This document shows, one piece after another, positions 7,174-11,844 of a stretch of 11,844 nt of DNA. The notes under the pieces are model-generated. The model was not told where the DNA came from and searched no databases. It saw nothing but the letters and a program-made list of their open reading frames with translations. The stretch is from Candidatus Ryanbacteria bacterium (lineage in GTDB: Bacteria; Patescibacteriota; Minisyncoccia; Ryanbacterales; GWA2-47-10b). Numbering within the stretch: position 1 is the stretch's first letter; each line of letters opens with the position of its first letter. Where the stretch lies: the NCBI GenBank assembly GCA_943354465.1, contig CALRCC010000015.1, positions 1-11,844 of the forward strand. The letters run 5' to 3'. The position numbers were made by a program, and so were the translations under genes.

Positions 7174-8382
7174 ATGCTGTTTACTTACCAAGCGCGCACC
7201 CACGAAGGCCTTGCTCGCCAAGGCAGTATTGAAGCGCCGTCCATCGACGGGGCAGTGCAGGCACTCCAACGGCAAAACCTTGTAGTGTTGTCTGTACAAC
7301 CTACTATTCCAGCCATCCCTTTTTATAAGCGTATAATAGGTGGTTTTGGTAAGCCAAAACAGCGCGATATAGTACTGCTCTCTCGTCAGCTCTCCACGCT
7401 GTTTGAAGCAAAGGTTCCAGTCGTACATACTTTTCGCACGCTCATCGGGCAATCTACTTCAGGTCCTTTGCGCGCTCATCTAGTAGAAGTACTTGACGAT
7501 ATACAAGGTGGTATGAGTATGTCGCAGGCGATGGCAAAACATCCAGCGGTATTTTCAAGTTTTTTCGTAAATATGGTGCGTTCAGGAGAAGAGTCAGGAA
7601 AGCTTGACGATGTTTTTATATATCTCGCTGACTACCTTGAGCGAACTTATGCACTCGTCTCAAAGACGCGCAACGCGCTCATTTACCCGGCATTTATTTT
7701 GACGGCATTTTTTGGCGTCGTTGTTTTGCTTTTGACTTTGGTCATACCAAAACTTACAGCGATCATTCTCGAGGCAGGACAAGAACTGCCAATCTATACG
7801 CGCATTGTCATAGGTACTAGCAATTTTTTGATCAACTACGGTGTATTTCTTTTATTGCTGATGCTTGGCAGTGGGTTTTTTCTATATCGCTTTATACAAA
7901 CGCCAGAAGGTAGGCGCGCATTGAGTCGTACGCAGATATCAGTGCCGATCATTGGGCCGTTATTTCAAAAGTTTTATCTAGCTCGTCTGTCAGACAATAT
8001 GCAGACGCTTATTACTGGAGGCGTGCCTATCGTGCGTGCGTTGCAGATTACTGCCGATGTGGTTGGCAATGAGATTTACAAAGGCATTATCCTTGAATCA
8101 ATCGAGGCGGTGCGTGCTGGTAGTACCATAGCTGATGCGTTTGATAGACATCCAGAAATACCTCCTTTGCTCACGCAGATGATGCGCATCGGTGAGGAGA
8201 CAGGCAAGCTGGACAGCATACTCAAATCCATATCGCGCTTTTACACGCGCGAGGTAGAGAGTCTAGTAGACAATCTCGTCGTACTCATTGAACCTATCCT
8301 GATTTTGGTATTGGGGCTAGGTATAGGGCTTATCGTAGCGTCAGTGCTACTCCCAATCTACAATCTTACGCAGGCGTTTTAG
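7174..8382 (+). CDS. pilC: PilC/GspF-type pilus platform protein
   Basis: PilC is the polytopic inner-membrane platform that couples the PilB/PilT motors to the pilin. The 402-residue product has two tandem T2SF domains, at about 67-190 and 269-392, each with the family's FSSFFVNMVRSGEESGKLDD (127-146) or LLTQMMRIGEETGKLDSIL (332-350) signature. Transmembrane helices lie at about 172-192, 216-238 and 370-392. The N-terminal FTYQARTHEG is the usual PilC start. The start codon follows the pilT stop by 3 nt. It closes the core operon; a new promoter follows immediately. Confidence 0.96.
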   Translation: MLFTYQARTHEGLARQGSIEAPSIDGAVQALQRQNLVVLSVQPTIPAIPFYKRIIGGFGKPKQRDIVLLSRQLSTLFEAKVPVVHTFRTLIGQSTSGPLRAHLVEVLDDIQGGMSMSQAMAKHPAVFSSFFVNMVRSGEESGKLDDVFIYLADYLERTYALVSKTRNALIYPAFILTAFFGVVVLLLTLVIPKLTAIILEAGQELPIYTRIVIGTSNFLINYGVFLLLLMLGSGFFLYRFIQTPEGRRALSRTQISVPIIGPLFQKFYLARLSDNMQTLITGGVPIVRALQITADVVGNEIYKGIILESIEAVRAGSTIADAFDRHPEIPPLLTQMMRIGEETGKLDSILKSISRFYTREVESLVDNLVVLIEPILILVLGLGIGLIVASVLLPIYNLTQAF

Positions 8383-8392
8383 CCCGTTTTGC

Positions 8393-8420
8393 TTGACGCT
8401 TATTGTAAACCAGATACCAT
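8393..8420 (+). promoter_or_regulatory. Promoter of the 8427 coiled-coil gene, predicted leaderless
   Basis: TTGACG (8393-8398; 5 of 6 consensus) and TACCAT (8415-8420; 4 of 6) are spaced 16 bp. A start 7 nt after the -10 box falls on the A of the ATG at 8427, so the transcript would have no leader. Confidence 0.5.
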
Positions 8421-8426
8421 AAAATC

Positions 8427-8663
8427 ATGGATGAAAAGCAAACCCAGCGCATAACGCTCGACGATCTTGCCTCAATGATTGAGCGTGCTATCGCTCATAA
8501 AGATGATATTGATCGCCTTGAAAATCATATGGTGCGTATTGAGGGTAAGATTGACCAGCTCCCAACGCGCACGGAGATCCTAGACCTTCTCGGGCTTCGG
8601 ACACGGCTGGAGGATGTCGCACAGCGCGTTGATCACCTTGAGGCGAAAGCTCCAAATGGATAA
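8427..8663 (+). CDS. Small coiled-coil protein, function unknown
   Basis: The 78-residue protein is charged and helical, with no signal peptide or membrane segment, so it should be cytoplasmic. Its N-terminus ITLDDLASMIERAI (9-22) resembles ITLEDLARMVKRGF of the 9604 gene (5-18), and both end in a similar helix (VDHLEAK versus VERLERK), so the two look like members of one family flanking the pilin gene. The middle (30-45) has heptad-like spacing typical of coiled coils. Function cannot be assigned; similar short coiled-coil proteins are common in CPR genomes as far as I recall. The ATG has no Shine-Dalgarno and lies where transcription is predicted to begin. Confidence 0.75.
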   Translation: MDEKQTQRITLDDLASMIERAIAHKDDIDRLENHMVRIEGKIDQLPTRTEILDLLGLRTRLEDVAQRVDHLEAKAPNG

Positions 8664-8666
8664 GAA

Positions 8667-8675
8667 TTATCCACA
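8667..8675 (+). promoter_or_regulatory. Perfect DnaA-box-like site upstream of the pilin promoter
   Basis: TTATCCACA is the consensus DnaA box. It sits 3 nt after the stop of the coiled-coil gene and about 8 nt before the pilin -35 region. One box alone does not make an origin; a regulatory role is possible but unproven. Confidence 0.35.
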
Positions 8676-8683
8676 GAAAAGCG

Positions 8684-8712
8684 TTTATTTTGCATGGCGG
8701 GTTTGATATACT
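8684..8712 (+). promoter_or_regulatory. Pilin promoter with extended -10
   Basis: TATACT (8707-8712) is preceded by TGA (8704-8706), an extended -10 TGN motif; the -35 (TTTATT, 8684-8689, 17-bp spacing) is weak. Transcription would start near 8719, leaving a leader of about 80 nt before the pilin ATG. The leader is AT-rich and holds a weak 7-bp hairpin (8749-8755 with 8760-8766) and a possible 5-bp one (8726-8730 with 8739-8743). Confidence 0.5.
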
Positions 8713-8800
8713 ACTTATAAGTTCTGTCCTATGTTGGTGGGACGGGTCGATTATTTTTCAATAATTAAAAGGTTTATTATTATAAAAATTATATAAATAA

Positions 8801-9316
8801 ATGAAAAGACAAATGAAAAAAGGTTTTACACTCATTGAGCTTTTGGTGGTTATCGCCATCATCGGTATGCTCGCAGGTATCGTGCTCGCCTCACTCAATA
8901 CCGCTCGTAACAAGGGCAGTGATGCCGCCATCAAAGGTAACTTAGGAGGTAGTCGTACGCAGGCTGAATTGTACTATGATACAAATTCTGCTTATAGCAC
9001 TGCTGTATACGCTGCAGCATCAACTGCAAATGTTGGCTGTTCTGTATCAAGTAATGTTTTGTCTGGAACTGCTGCGACACTGTTTGCCGATGCGACCATA
9101 CTTTCGGCTATTGATGCAGCCAGAAAAGCTAGCGGTAATAATCCGACCTGTTTTTTGGGTAGTAGTGCTGGTGGTAAGGCAACCTCATGGGCCGTTTCTG
9201 TCCAAATTAAACAGCAGAATGTCGTTAATTCATCCAGCGCCGATGATCACTGGTGTGTAGATTCTATCGGATCTTCAAAAGCGATTGATGCAGCTATTAC
9301 CTCATCAGCTTGTTAA
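8801..9316 (+). CDS. pilA: Type IV pilin, probable major subunit
   Basis: The 171-residue prepilin begins with a short basic leader ending in G8; PilD should cleave G8|F9, giving mature FTLIE with the conserved Glu at +5. Hydrophobic helix 9-31 (FTLIELLVVIAIIGMLAG) anchors it in the membrane before assembly. The C-terminal domain is small, rich in Ser/Ala/Gly and carries four Cys (80, 117, 152, 171) that could form two disulfides; C171 is the last residue. An alternative ATG at 8813 (MKKGFTL) is equally good. It has its own promoter, an ~80-nt leader and a strong terminator, so it is likely a monocistronic, highly expressed gene. Major pilin is an inference from this set-up. Confidence 0.9.
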   Translation: MKRQMKKGFTLIELLVVIAIIGMLAGIVLASLNTARNKGSDAAIKGNLGGSRTQAELYYDTNSAYSTAVYAAASTANVGCSVSSNVLSGTAATLFADATILSAIDAARKASGNNPTCFLGSSAGGKATSWAVSVQIKQQNVVNSSSADDHWCVDSIGSSKAIDAAITSSAC

Positions 9317-9330
9317 ACTTTAAAATAAAG

Positions 9331-9370
9331 AAGGCGTAGCAAGGCAAAAGGCATAGCAAGGCGAGGCCTT
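9331..9370 (+). repeat. 15-bp direct repeat pair and small hairpin after the pilin gene
   Basis: aaggcgtagcaaggc (9331-9345) recurs as aaggcatagcaaggc (9348-9362), 14 of 15 identical and 17 bp apart. The second copy runs into a hairpin, aaggc-gag-gcctt (9358-9370). All lies between the pilin stop and its terminator, thus in the mRNA 3' UTR. Confidence 0.55.
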
Positions 9371-9381
9371 GATAAAAAACC

Positions 9382-9414
9382 AAAAAACCCCGCATTCAGC
9401 GTGGTTTTTTGTTT
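9382..9414 (+). terminator. Intrinsic terminator of the pilin gene
   Basis: aaaaaaccccgc (9382-9393) pairs with gcgtggtttttt (9399-9410) around attca, with one mismatch, and is followed by gttt. GC-rich stem base next to a T run is a classical Rho-independent terminator; the A-rich 5' flank makes it potentially bidirectional. Confidence 0.85.
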
Positions 9415-9417
9415 CCC

Positions 9418-9469
9418 GCACATACATAGGGTTACCCTTGGTTGACTACTTGGCGGTCGGACACCCAAG
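9418..9469 (+). repeat. 46-bp repeat family, copy 1 (full)
   Basis: Left flank gcacata, then the 19-bp core catagggttacccttggtt and the right half gactacttggcggtcgg...cccaag. The core holds the near-palindrome agggt-t-accct and the right half a cttgg/ccaag stem. It begins directly after the pilin terminator. Confidence 0.85.
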
Positions 9470-9515
9470 CATAGGGTTACCATTGGTTAGACTACTTGGC
9501 GGTCGGACACCCAAG
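9470..9515 (+). repeat. 46-bp repeat family, copy 2 (full, tandem)
   Basis: It abuts copy 1 without spacer and has the same core with one change (ccattgg for cccttgg) and an extra A (ggttagac). The right half is identical to copy 1. Confidence 0.85.
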
Positions 9516-9537
9516 CATAGGGTTACCCTTGGTTAGA
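9516..9537 (+). repeat. 46-bp repeat family, copy 3 (left half only)
   Basis: It abuts copy 2 and has the exact 19-bp core plus aga, then diverges into unrelated sequence (ttgttcc). The right half is missing. Confidence 0.8.
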
Positions 9538-9569
9538 TTGTTCCGGGGGTCATTCGCGGGTGGGTTTGT

Positions 9570-9597
9570 TTGACTGGCATGTTTATCTTGATATACT
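9570..9597 (+). promoter_or_regulatory. Promoter of the 9604 coiled-coil gene, predicted leaderless
   Basis: TTGACT (9570-9575; 5 of 6) and TATACT (9592-9597; 5 of 6) are 16 bp apart, with an extended -10 TGA in front of the -10. The ATG at 9604 is 7 nt after the box, where transcription should begin. Confidence 0.65.
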
Positions 9598-9603
9598 CAA
9601 TGC

Positions 9604-9906
9604 ATGGTAAAGAAGATAACATTGGAAGATTTGGCGCGAATGGTAAAACGCGGTTTTGATGTGGTTGATGATCGTTTCGAACAAGTAGATAAACGATTTG
9701 AACAGATAGACAAACGATTTGAACATATTGATGCGCGCTTTACAGAAGTGGAATCAAAGATTGATTATCTTACCATTAGTATCACGGAAATACGCCAGAT
9801 GTTCGGTCCGCTCGCACAAGATGTCATTCGTCAAGAGCAGGTTACGCGTGATTTAAGAAGGCGCGTAGAGCGTCTCGAGCGCAAGAGTGGCATTTCTCAC
9901 AAGTAA
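9604..9906 (+). CDS. Small heptad-repeat coiled-coil protein, function unknown
   Basis: The 100-residue protein begins ITLEDLARMVKRGFD (5-19) and continues with four near-identical heptads, RFEQVDK, RFEQIDK, RFEHIDA and RFTEVES (24-51), an unmistakable coiled coil built from 21-bp DNA repeats (about 9673-9756). The linker IDYLTISITEIR (53-64) is followed by a second charged helix (70-94). There is no membrane segment or signal peptide. It is related to the 8427 gene at the N-terminus, and a relic of another copy lies at 10196-10231. It is flanked by 46-bp repeats on both sides and has its own promoter. Function unknown; heptads of this kind suggest a self-assembling or scaffold protein, which is only inference. 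Confidence 0.82.
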   Translation: MVKKITLEDLARMVKRGFDVVDDRFEQVDKRFEQIDKRFEHIDARFTEVESKIDYLTISITEIRQMFGPLAQDVIRQEQVTRDLRRRVERLERKSGISHK

Positions 9907-9914
9907 TTTGTCCA

Positions 9915-9966
9915 GCAATTACATAGGGTTACCCTTGGTTGACTACTTGGCGGTCGGACACCCAAG
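9915..9966 (+). repeat. 46-bp repeat family, copy 4 (full)
   Basis: Left flank gcaatta, then the same core and right half as copy 1. It lies 8 nt after the stop of the 9604 gene and just before the HicB promoter. Confidence 0.85.
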
Positions 9967-9971
9967 TTGGT

Positions 9972-10000
9972 TTGTGGACTCGTGGTGGCGGTGTTACACT
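9972..10000 (+). promoter_or_regulatory. Candidate promoter of the HicB-like gene, predicted leaderless
   Basis: TTGTGG (9972-9977; 3 of 6) and TACACT (9995-10000; 4 of 6) are 17 bp apart. The start would fall at 10007, the A of the ATG. Confidence 0.4.
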
Positions 10001-10006
10001 TGCCAT

Positions 10007-10192
10007 ATGGCGAAAGAAATCATAAAAAGAGAATTTACAGCTGTTTACCAAAAACGAGGCGGTTGGTTTTTGGCATGGGTTGAGGAGATTCCGGGGGTCA
10101 ATACCCAAGGGCGTACCATGAAAGAGGCAAAAGACAACCTAAAAGAAGCATTGCAGATGATTATGCACATACATAGGGTTACCCTTGGTTAG
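10007..10192 (+). CDS. HicB-like antitoxin-type protein, 3' end rewritten by a repeat
   Basis: The 61-residue product has the HicB-like (partial RNase H fold) pattern: IIKREFTAVYQKRGGWFLAW, then EEIPGVNTQGRTMKEAKDNLKEALQMI. HicB proteins usually neutralise the HicA mRNA interferase, but no hicA-like gene (small, dsRBD-like, basic) is seen next to it. The last residues HRVTLG and the stop codon are encoded by the core of repeat copy 5, so the original C-terminus is probably lost or replaced; the family often runs some residues further and may carry a DNA-binding tail. The ATG at 10007 is chosen because the in-frame extension upstream to 9887 reads through repeat copy 4. It may be a stand-alone HicB-like protein or a decaying solitary antitoxin. 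Confidence 0.78.
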   Translation: MAKEIIKREFTAVYQKRGGWFLAWVEEIPGVNTQGRTMKEAKDNLKEALQMIMHIHRVTLG

Positions 10193-10196
10193 ACTA
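10165..10196 (+). repeat. 46-bp repeat family, copy 5 (left half)
   Basis: Left flank gcacata as in copy 1, exact 19-bp core, then agacta before homology stops. It overlaps the 3' end of the HicB-like gene and supplies its stop codon. Confidence 0.8.
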
Positions 10197-10231
10197 TTGA
10201 TTATCTTACGATCAGTATCGTGGAAATTCGA
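10196..10231 (+). pseudogene. 36-bp relic of a second coiled-coil gene
   Basis: This stretch matches 9760-9795 of the 9604 gene at 30 of the first 35 bases, without gaps. In frame it reads IDYLTISIVEIR against IDYLTISITEIR, so 11 of 12 residues agree and most base changes are silent. It has no start or stop and is squeezed between repeat copies 5 and 6, so only a fragment of a paralogue is left. Confidence 0.75.
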
Positions 10232-10258
10232 GCAATTACATAGGGTTACCCTTGGTTG
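10232..10258 (+). repeat. 46-bp repeat family, copy 6 (left half)
   Basis: Left flank gcaatta as in copy 4, exact 19-bp core, then one more matching G before unrelated sequence (tacatg). The right half is absent. Confidence 0.8.
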
Positions 10259-10293
10259 TACATGTTTTGCGTGGCTTTCATAAATATATAAGC

Positions 10294-10299
10294 TATAAT
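10294..10299 (+). promoter_or_regulatory. Possible -10 box for pilD
   Basis: A perfect TATAAT lies 19 nt before the pilD ATG in a very AT-rich stretch (10280-10317). There is no recognisable -35 at the right distance, and further TATAAA/TATAAG strings downstream could serve instead. Confidence 0.3.
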
Positions 10300-10318
10300 A
10301 AATATATAAATATAAGCC

Positions 10319-11131
10319 ATGTTTCTTGCGTTTCTTTTTATCATCGGGCTTGCATTGGGAAGTTTTCTCAATGTAGTAGTGTTGCGCCTCAATACTGGTG
10401 AAAATCTGCGCGGGCGGTCGCGCTGTTTTTCATGTCTTCGCAAACTTGATTGGCATGATATGGTGCCAGTCATTAGCTATATGGCTATTCGCGGTAGGTG
10501 CCGTACTTGCGGTAGTGGTATCTCTATCCAATATCCGCTAGTTGAGCTTGCCGCCGCTGTTTTGACTGCGGGCTCTGCATATATGGTGTTTGGTACCGAT
10601 ATCCCCAAAGATCCGATTCGTATCTTGCAATATATATTGATAGCAAAGTTTCTTTTGATATTACTTGCCGCATCTGTATATGATTTGCGTCACAAAATTA
10701 TTCCCGATCAGTTAAGCGTTTTGCTTTTTGTCTCTGCCGTTTTGTTGGAGGCGACTGTAGTGTGGCAACAGTATCCGCTATATATCGCTGATGGGTTGTT
10801 GATGTATGACATTTTGGCTGGCGTTATGGCATTTTCATTTTTTGCCAGTATTTGGGCAGTATCAAAAGGCGCATGGATGGGCTTTGGTGATGCCAAGATA
10901 GCCGTATCAATAGGTCTGTTTTTGGGCTTTCCAAATATTGTGTATGCTCTACTAGCTTCTTTTTGGATAGGCGCGATTGTAGGCATAGCGCTTTTGGCAA
11001 GCAAAAAAATGAGCCGTAAGGCGGAGATACCATTTGCTCCGTTTTTGGCGCTCGGCACATATATAGTTTATTTTTTTATTGATTCTTCGGCCATAGTATG
11101 GCTCACAAACATTTTGATGCCGATTATATAA
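10319..11131 (+). CDS. pilD: PilD prepilin peptidase / methylase
   Basis: PilD is the integral membrane aspartyl protease that removes prepilin leaders and, in full-length members, N-methylates the new terminus. The 270-residue protein has GSFLNVVVLRL (14-24), a cytoplasmic zinc site of two CxxC pairs (C36/C39, C61/C64), PVISYMAIRGRC (50-61), and both catalytic aspartates, D122 in YDLRHKIIPD and D191 in GFGDAKI, plus the C-terminal FAPFLALG (239-246). Presence of the N-terminal cysteine domain suggests that the methylase activity is kept. About seven to eight transmembrane helices are predicted by eye. The gene is 60 bp after repeat copy 6, and 4 bp before the pseudopilin gene it is likely co-transcribed with. 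Confidence 0.96.
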   Translation: MFLAFLFIIGLALGSFLNVVVLRLNTGENLRGRSRCFSCLRKLDWHDMVPVISYMAIRGRCRTCGSGISIQYPLVELAAAVLTAGSAYMVFGTDIPKDPIRILQYILIAKFLLILLAASVYDLRHKIIPDQLSVLLFVSAVLLEATVVWQQYPLYIADGLLMYDILAGVMAFSFFASIWAVSKGAWMGFGDAKIAVSIGLFLGFPNIVYALLASFWIGAIVGIALLASKKMSRKAEIPFAPFLALGTYIVYFFIDSSAIVWLTNILMPII

Positions 11132-11135
11132 TAGT

Positions 11136-11693
11136 ATGAATGACAGTCGCGCGTTTTCTCTAGTTGAGCTCTTGGTATCTGTAGGGATTATCTCGCTGAT
11201 TTCGGCTGTTGTATTTTTTAATTACCCGCAGTTCAATGAATCAACCGCTCTCAATAGGTCGGCGCGTGAGCTTACTTTGGCATTTCGCGAGGCACAGACA
11301 CGAGCTATCGCAGTAGCGCCTTTGCCAGATGGTATATTCCCAAAAAATTACGGTGTTTTTATAGATAGTACTAACCCAGGCGGTAATGGCAAGTTTCTCA
11401 TTTTTTCAGATACAGATAACGATAAGAAATATCTTGCCAGCGGTGATGTTCTTATCAAAACATTTACTTTTACTCGCGGTATAAAGATAATTTCCGGAGG
11501 AGACCAGCACTTTATCTATTATCGCCCAGGCCCAAAGATGATCGTGTCTGATAGTGGTGGCACATGCCTTTATGGAGATGAAGTACAGTGTGATGCCAGT
11601 ATGGGACCATTTATAATAAAGATCACTGGCGCTGATGGTAACAATAGTCGTACAATAGAAATATGGCGTACTGGGCAAATATCAATCAGATGA
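11136..11693 (+). CDS. GspH/FimT-like minor pseudopilin
   Basis: The 185-residue protein starts MNDSRA|FSLVELLVSVGIISLISAV: a type III signal with mature F7 at +1 and Glu at +5 (E11). The residue before the cleavage site is Ala (A6), not the usual Gly. The first helix is followed by an amphipathic part, ALNRSARELTLAFREAQTRAIAV (38-60), which is the hallmark of GspH/FimT pseudopilins, and a beta-rich C-terminal domain with Cys144 and Cys152. Such proteins act at the pilus tip or in initiation. It lies 4 nt after pilD and overlaps the next pseudopilin gene by 4 nt (ATGA). Confidence 0.9.
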   Translation: MNDSRAFSLVELLVSVGIISLISAVVFFNYPQFNESTALNRSARELTLAFREAQTRAIAVAPLPDGIFPKNYGVFIDSTNPGGNGKFLIFSDTDNDKKYLASGDVLIKTFTFTRGIKIISGGDQHFIYYRPGPKMIVSDSGGTCLYGDEVQCDASMGPFIIKITGADGNNSRTIEIWRTGQISIR

Positions 11694-11844
11694 AATATCA
11701 GCGCAGTTTTACGCTTCTTGAAACTATAGTCGCTATCTATGTATTGTTGGCGGGTATTGTTGGTACTATGAATCTGACACAGCAAAATATAGGCGCCGTC
11801 ACAACTATGCGCAATCAGCTCATCGCATCAAATCTTGCACAAGA
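11690..11844 (+). CDS. GspI/PilV-like minor pseudopilin, 3' end cut by the window
   Basis: Fifty-one codons are visible. The product starts MKYQRS|FTLLETIVAIYVLLAGIVGT, a prepilin signal with Ser before the predicted cleavage site, mature Phe at +1 and Glu at +5 (E11 overall). FTLLETIVA resembles GspI/PilV-type pseudopilins, and the following LIASNLAQ block (46-51) matches the ANLAxE helix common in that group. The start codon overlaps the stop of the preceding gene, so the two minor pilins are translationally coupled. The rest of the gene, and probably more minor pilins, follow outside the window. Confidence 0.85.
   Translation, partial: MKYQRSFTLLETIVAIYVLLAGIVGTMNLTQQNIGAVTTMRNQLIASNLAQ

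Noticed and set aside
9541..9552. ttccgggggtca shared with the HicB-like gene (10089-10100), as a possible hicB relic
   Set aside because: Homology does not extend beyond these 12 bases; a few 12-mer matches are expected by chance in a window of this size.
9887..10006. N-terminal extension of the HicB-like frame up to 9887
   Set aside because: The extension translates the end of the 9604 gene and repeat copy 4; the ATG at 10007 fits the family start and the promoter.
9418..10258. CRISPR array
   Set aside because: Copies 1-3 abut without spacers, the other copies are separated by genes of 150-400 bp, and no cas gene is seen.
9418..10258. Integron attC sites with gene cassettes
   Set aside because: GTTAGAC in copies 2 and 5 fits GTTRRRY, but copies 1, 4 and 6 do not (GTTGACT, GTTGTAC), the unit is not a long imperfect palindrome, and no integrase is in the window.
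9418..10258. DNA uptake signal sequences linked to competence
   Set aside because: Uptake signals are about 10-12 bp and dispersed through the genome; here the unit is long and clustered, and a genome-wide count cannot be made.
10708..11060. Minus-strand open frames opposite pilD
   Set aside because: They are shadows of the pilD coding sequence; pilD has all catalytic motifs in frame.
11127..11132. TATAAT just before the GspH-like gene
   Set aside because: It lies only 3 nt before the ATG, so transcription would start inside the coding sequence; the gene is better explained as co-transcribed with pilD.

Overview
The window looks like part of a Candidate Phyla Radiation (Patescibacteria) genome, probably Parcubacteria-like. 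The grounds are compact gene packing, the absence of Shine-Dalgarno sequences before almost every start, the pilM-N-O-x-B-(response regulator)-T-C gene order, a pilin family with an FTLIELLVVIAIIG start, and an AT-leaning genome that uses TGA as stop (so not the Gracilibacteria code). The lineage call is inference from gene style and order; no marker gene such as 16S is present.

Layout. Positions 1-68 are the 3' part of a tRNA-Ser(GCU), directly overlapped by a long terminator-like hairpin. Positions 120-289 hold no gene but carry an imperfect inverted-repeat element. Positions 290-539 hold a small unknown gene that appears to be frameshifted near its 3' end by a 4-bp duplication. On the minus strand, 540-1244 is a ComFC-type phosphoribosyltransferase, divergent from the pilus cluster. 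Positions 1286-8382 are a tightly packed type IV pilus assembly cluster: PilM, PilN, PilO, a small PilP-position membrane protein, the PilB extension ATPase, a single-domain response regulator, the PilT retraction ATPase and the PilC platform protein. Positions 8427-8663 encode a small coiled-coil protein; 8801-9316 encode the probable major pilin with its own promoter, a leader and a strong terminator. Positions 9317-10318 form an accessory patch: six copies (three full, three partial) of a ~46-bp repeat, a second coiled-coil gene, a HicB-like gene whose 3' end is made of repeat sequence, and a 36-bp relic of a second coiled-coil gene. From 10319 the pilus genes resume: prepilin peptidase PilD, a GspH/FimT-like minor pseudopilin, and the start of a GspI/PilV-like pseudopilin cut by the window end.

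Together the genes describe an inner-membrane type IV pilus machine: PilD processes the pilins, PilM/N/O and the PilP-position protein form the alignment complex, PilC and PilB extend the pilus, PilT retracts it, and minor pseudopilins prime it. ComFC next door fits a role of the pilus in DNA uptake, as in competence systems. No PilQ secretin is seen in the window.

The least ordinary parts are the repeat patch with its gene debris, and a recurring promoter layout in which the -10 box lies about 6 nt before the ATG, predicting leaderless mRNAs for the small accessory genes, in contrast to the pilin gene with its ~80-nt leader.
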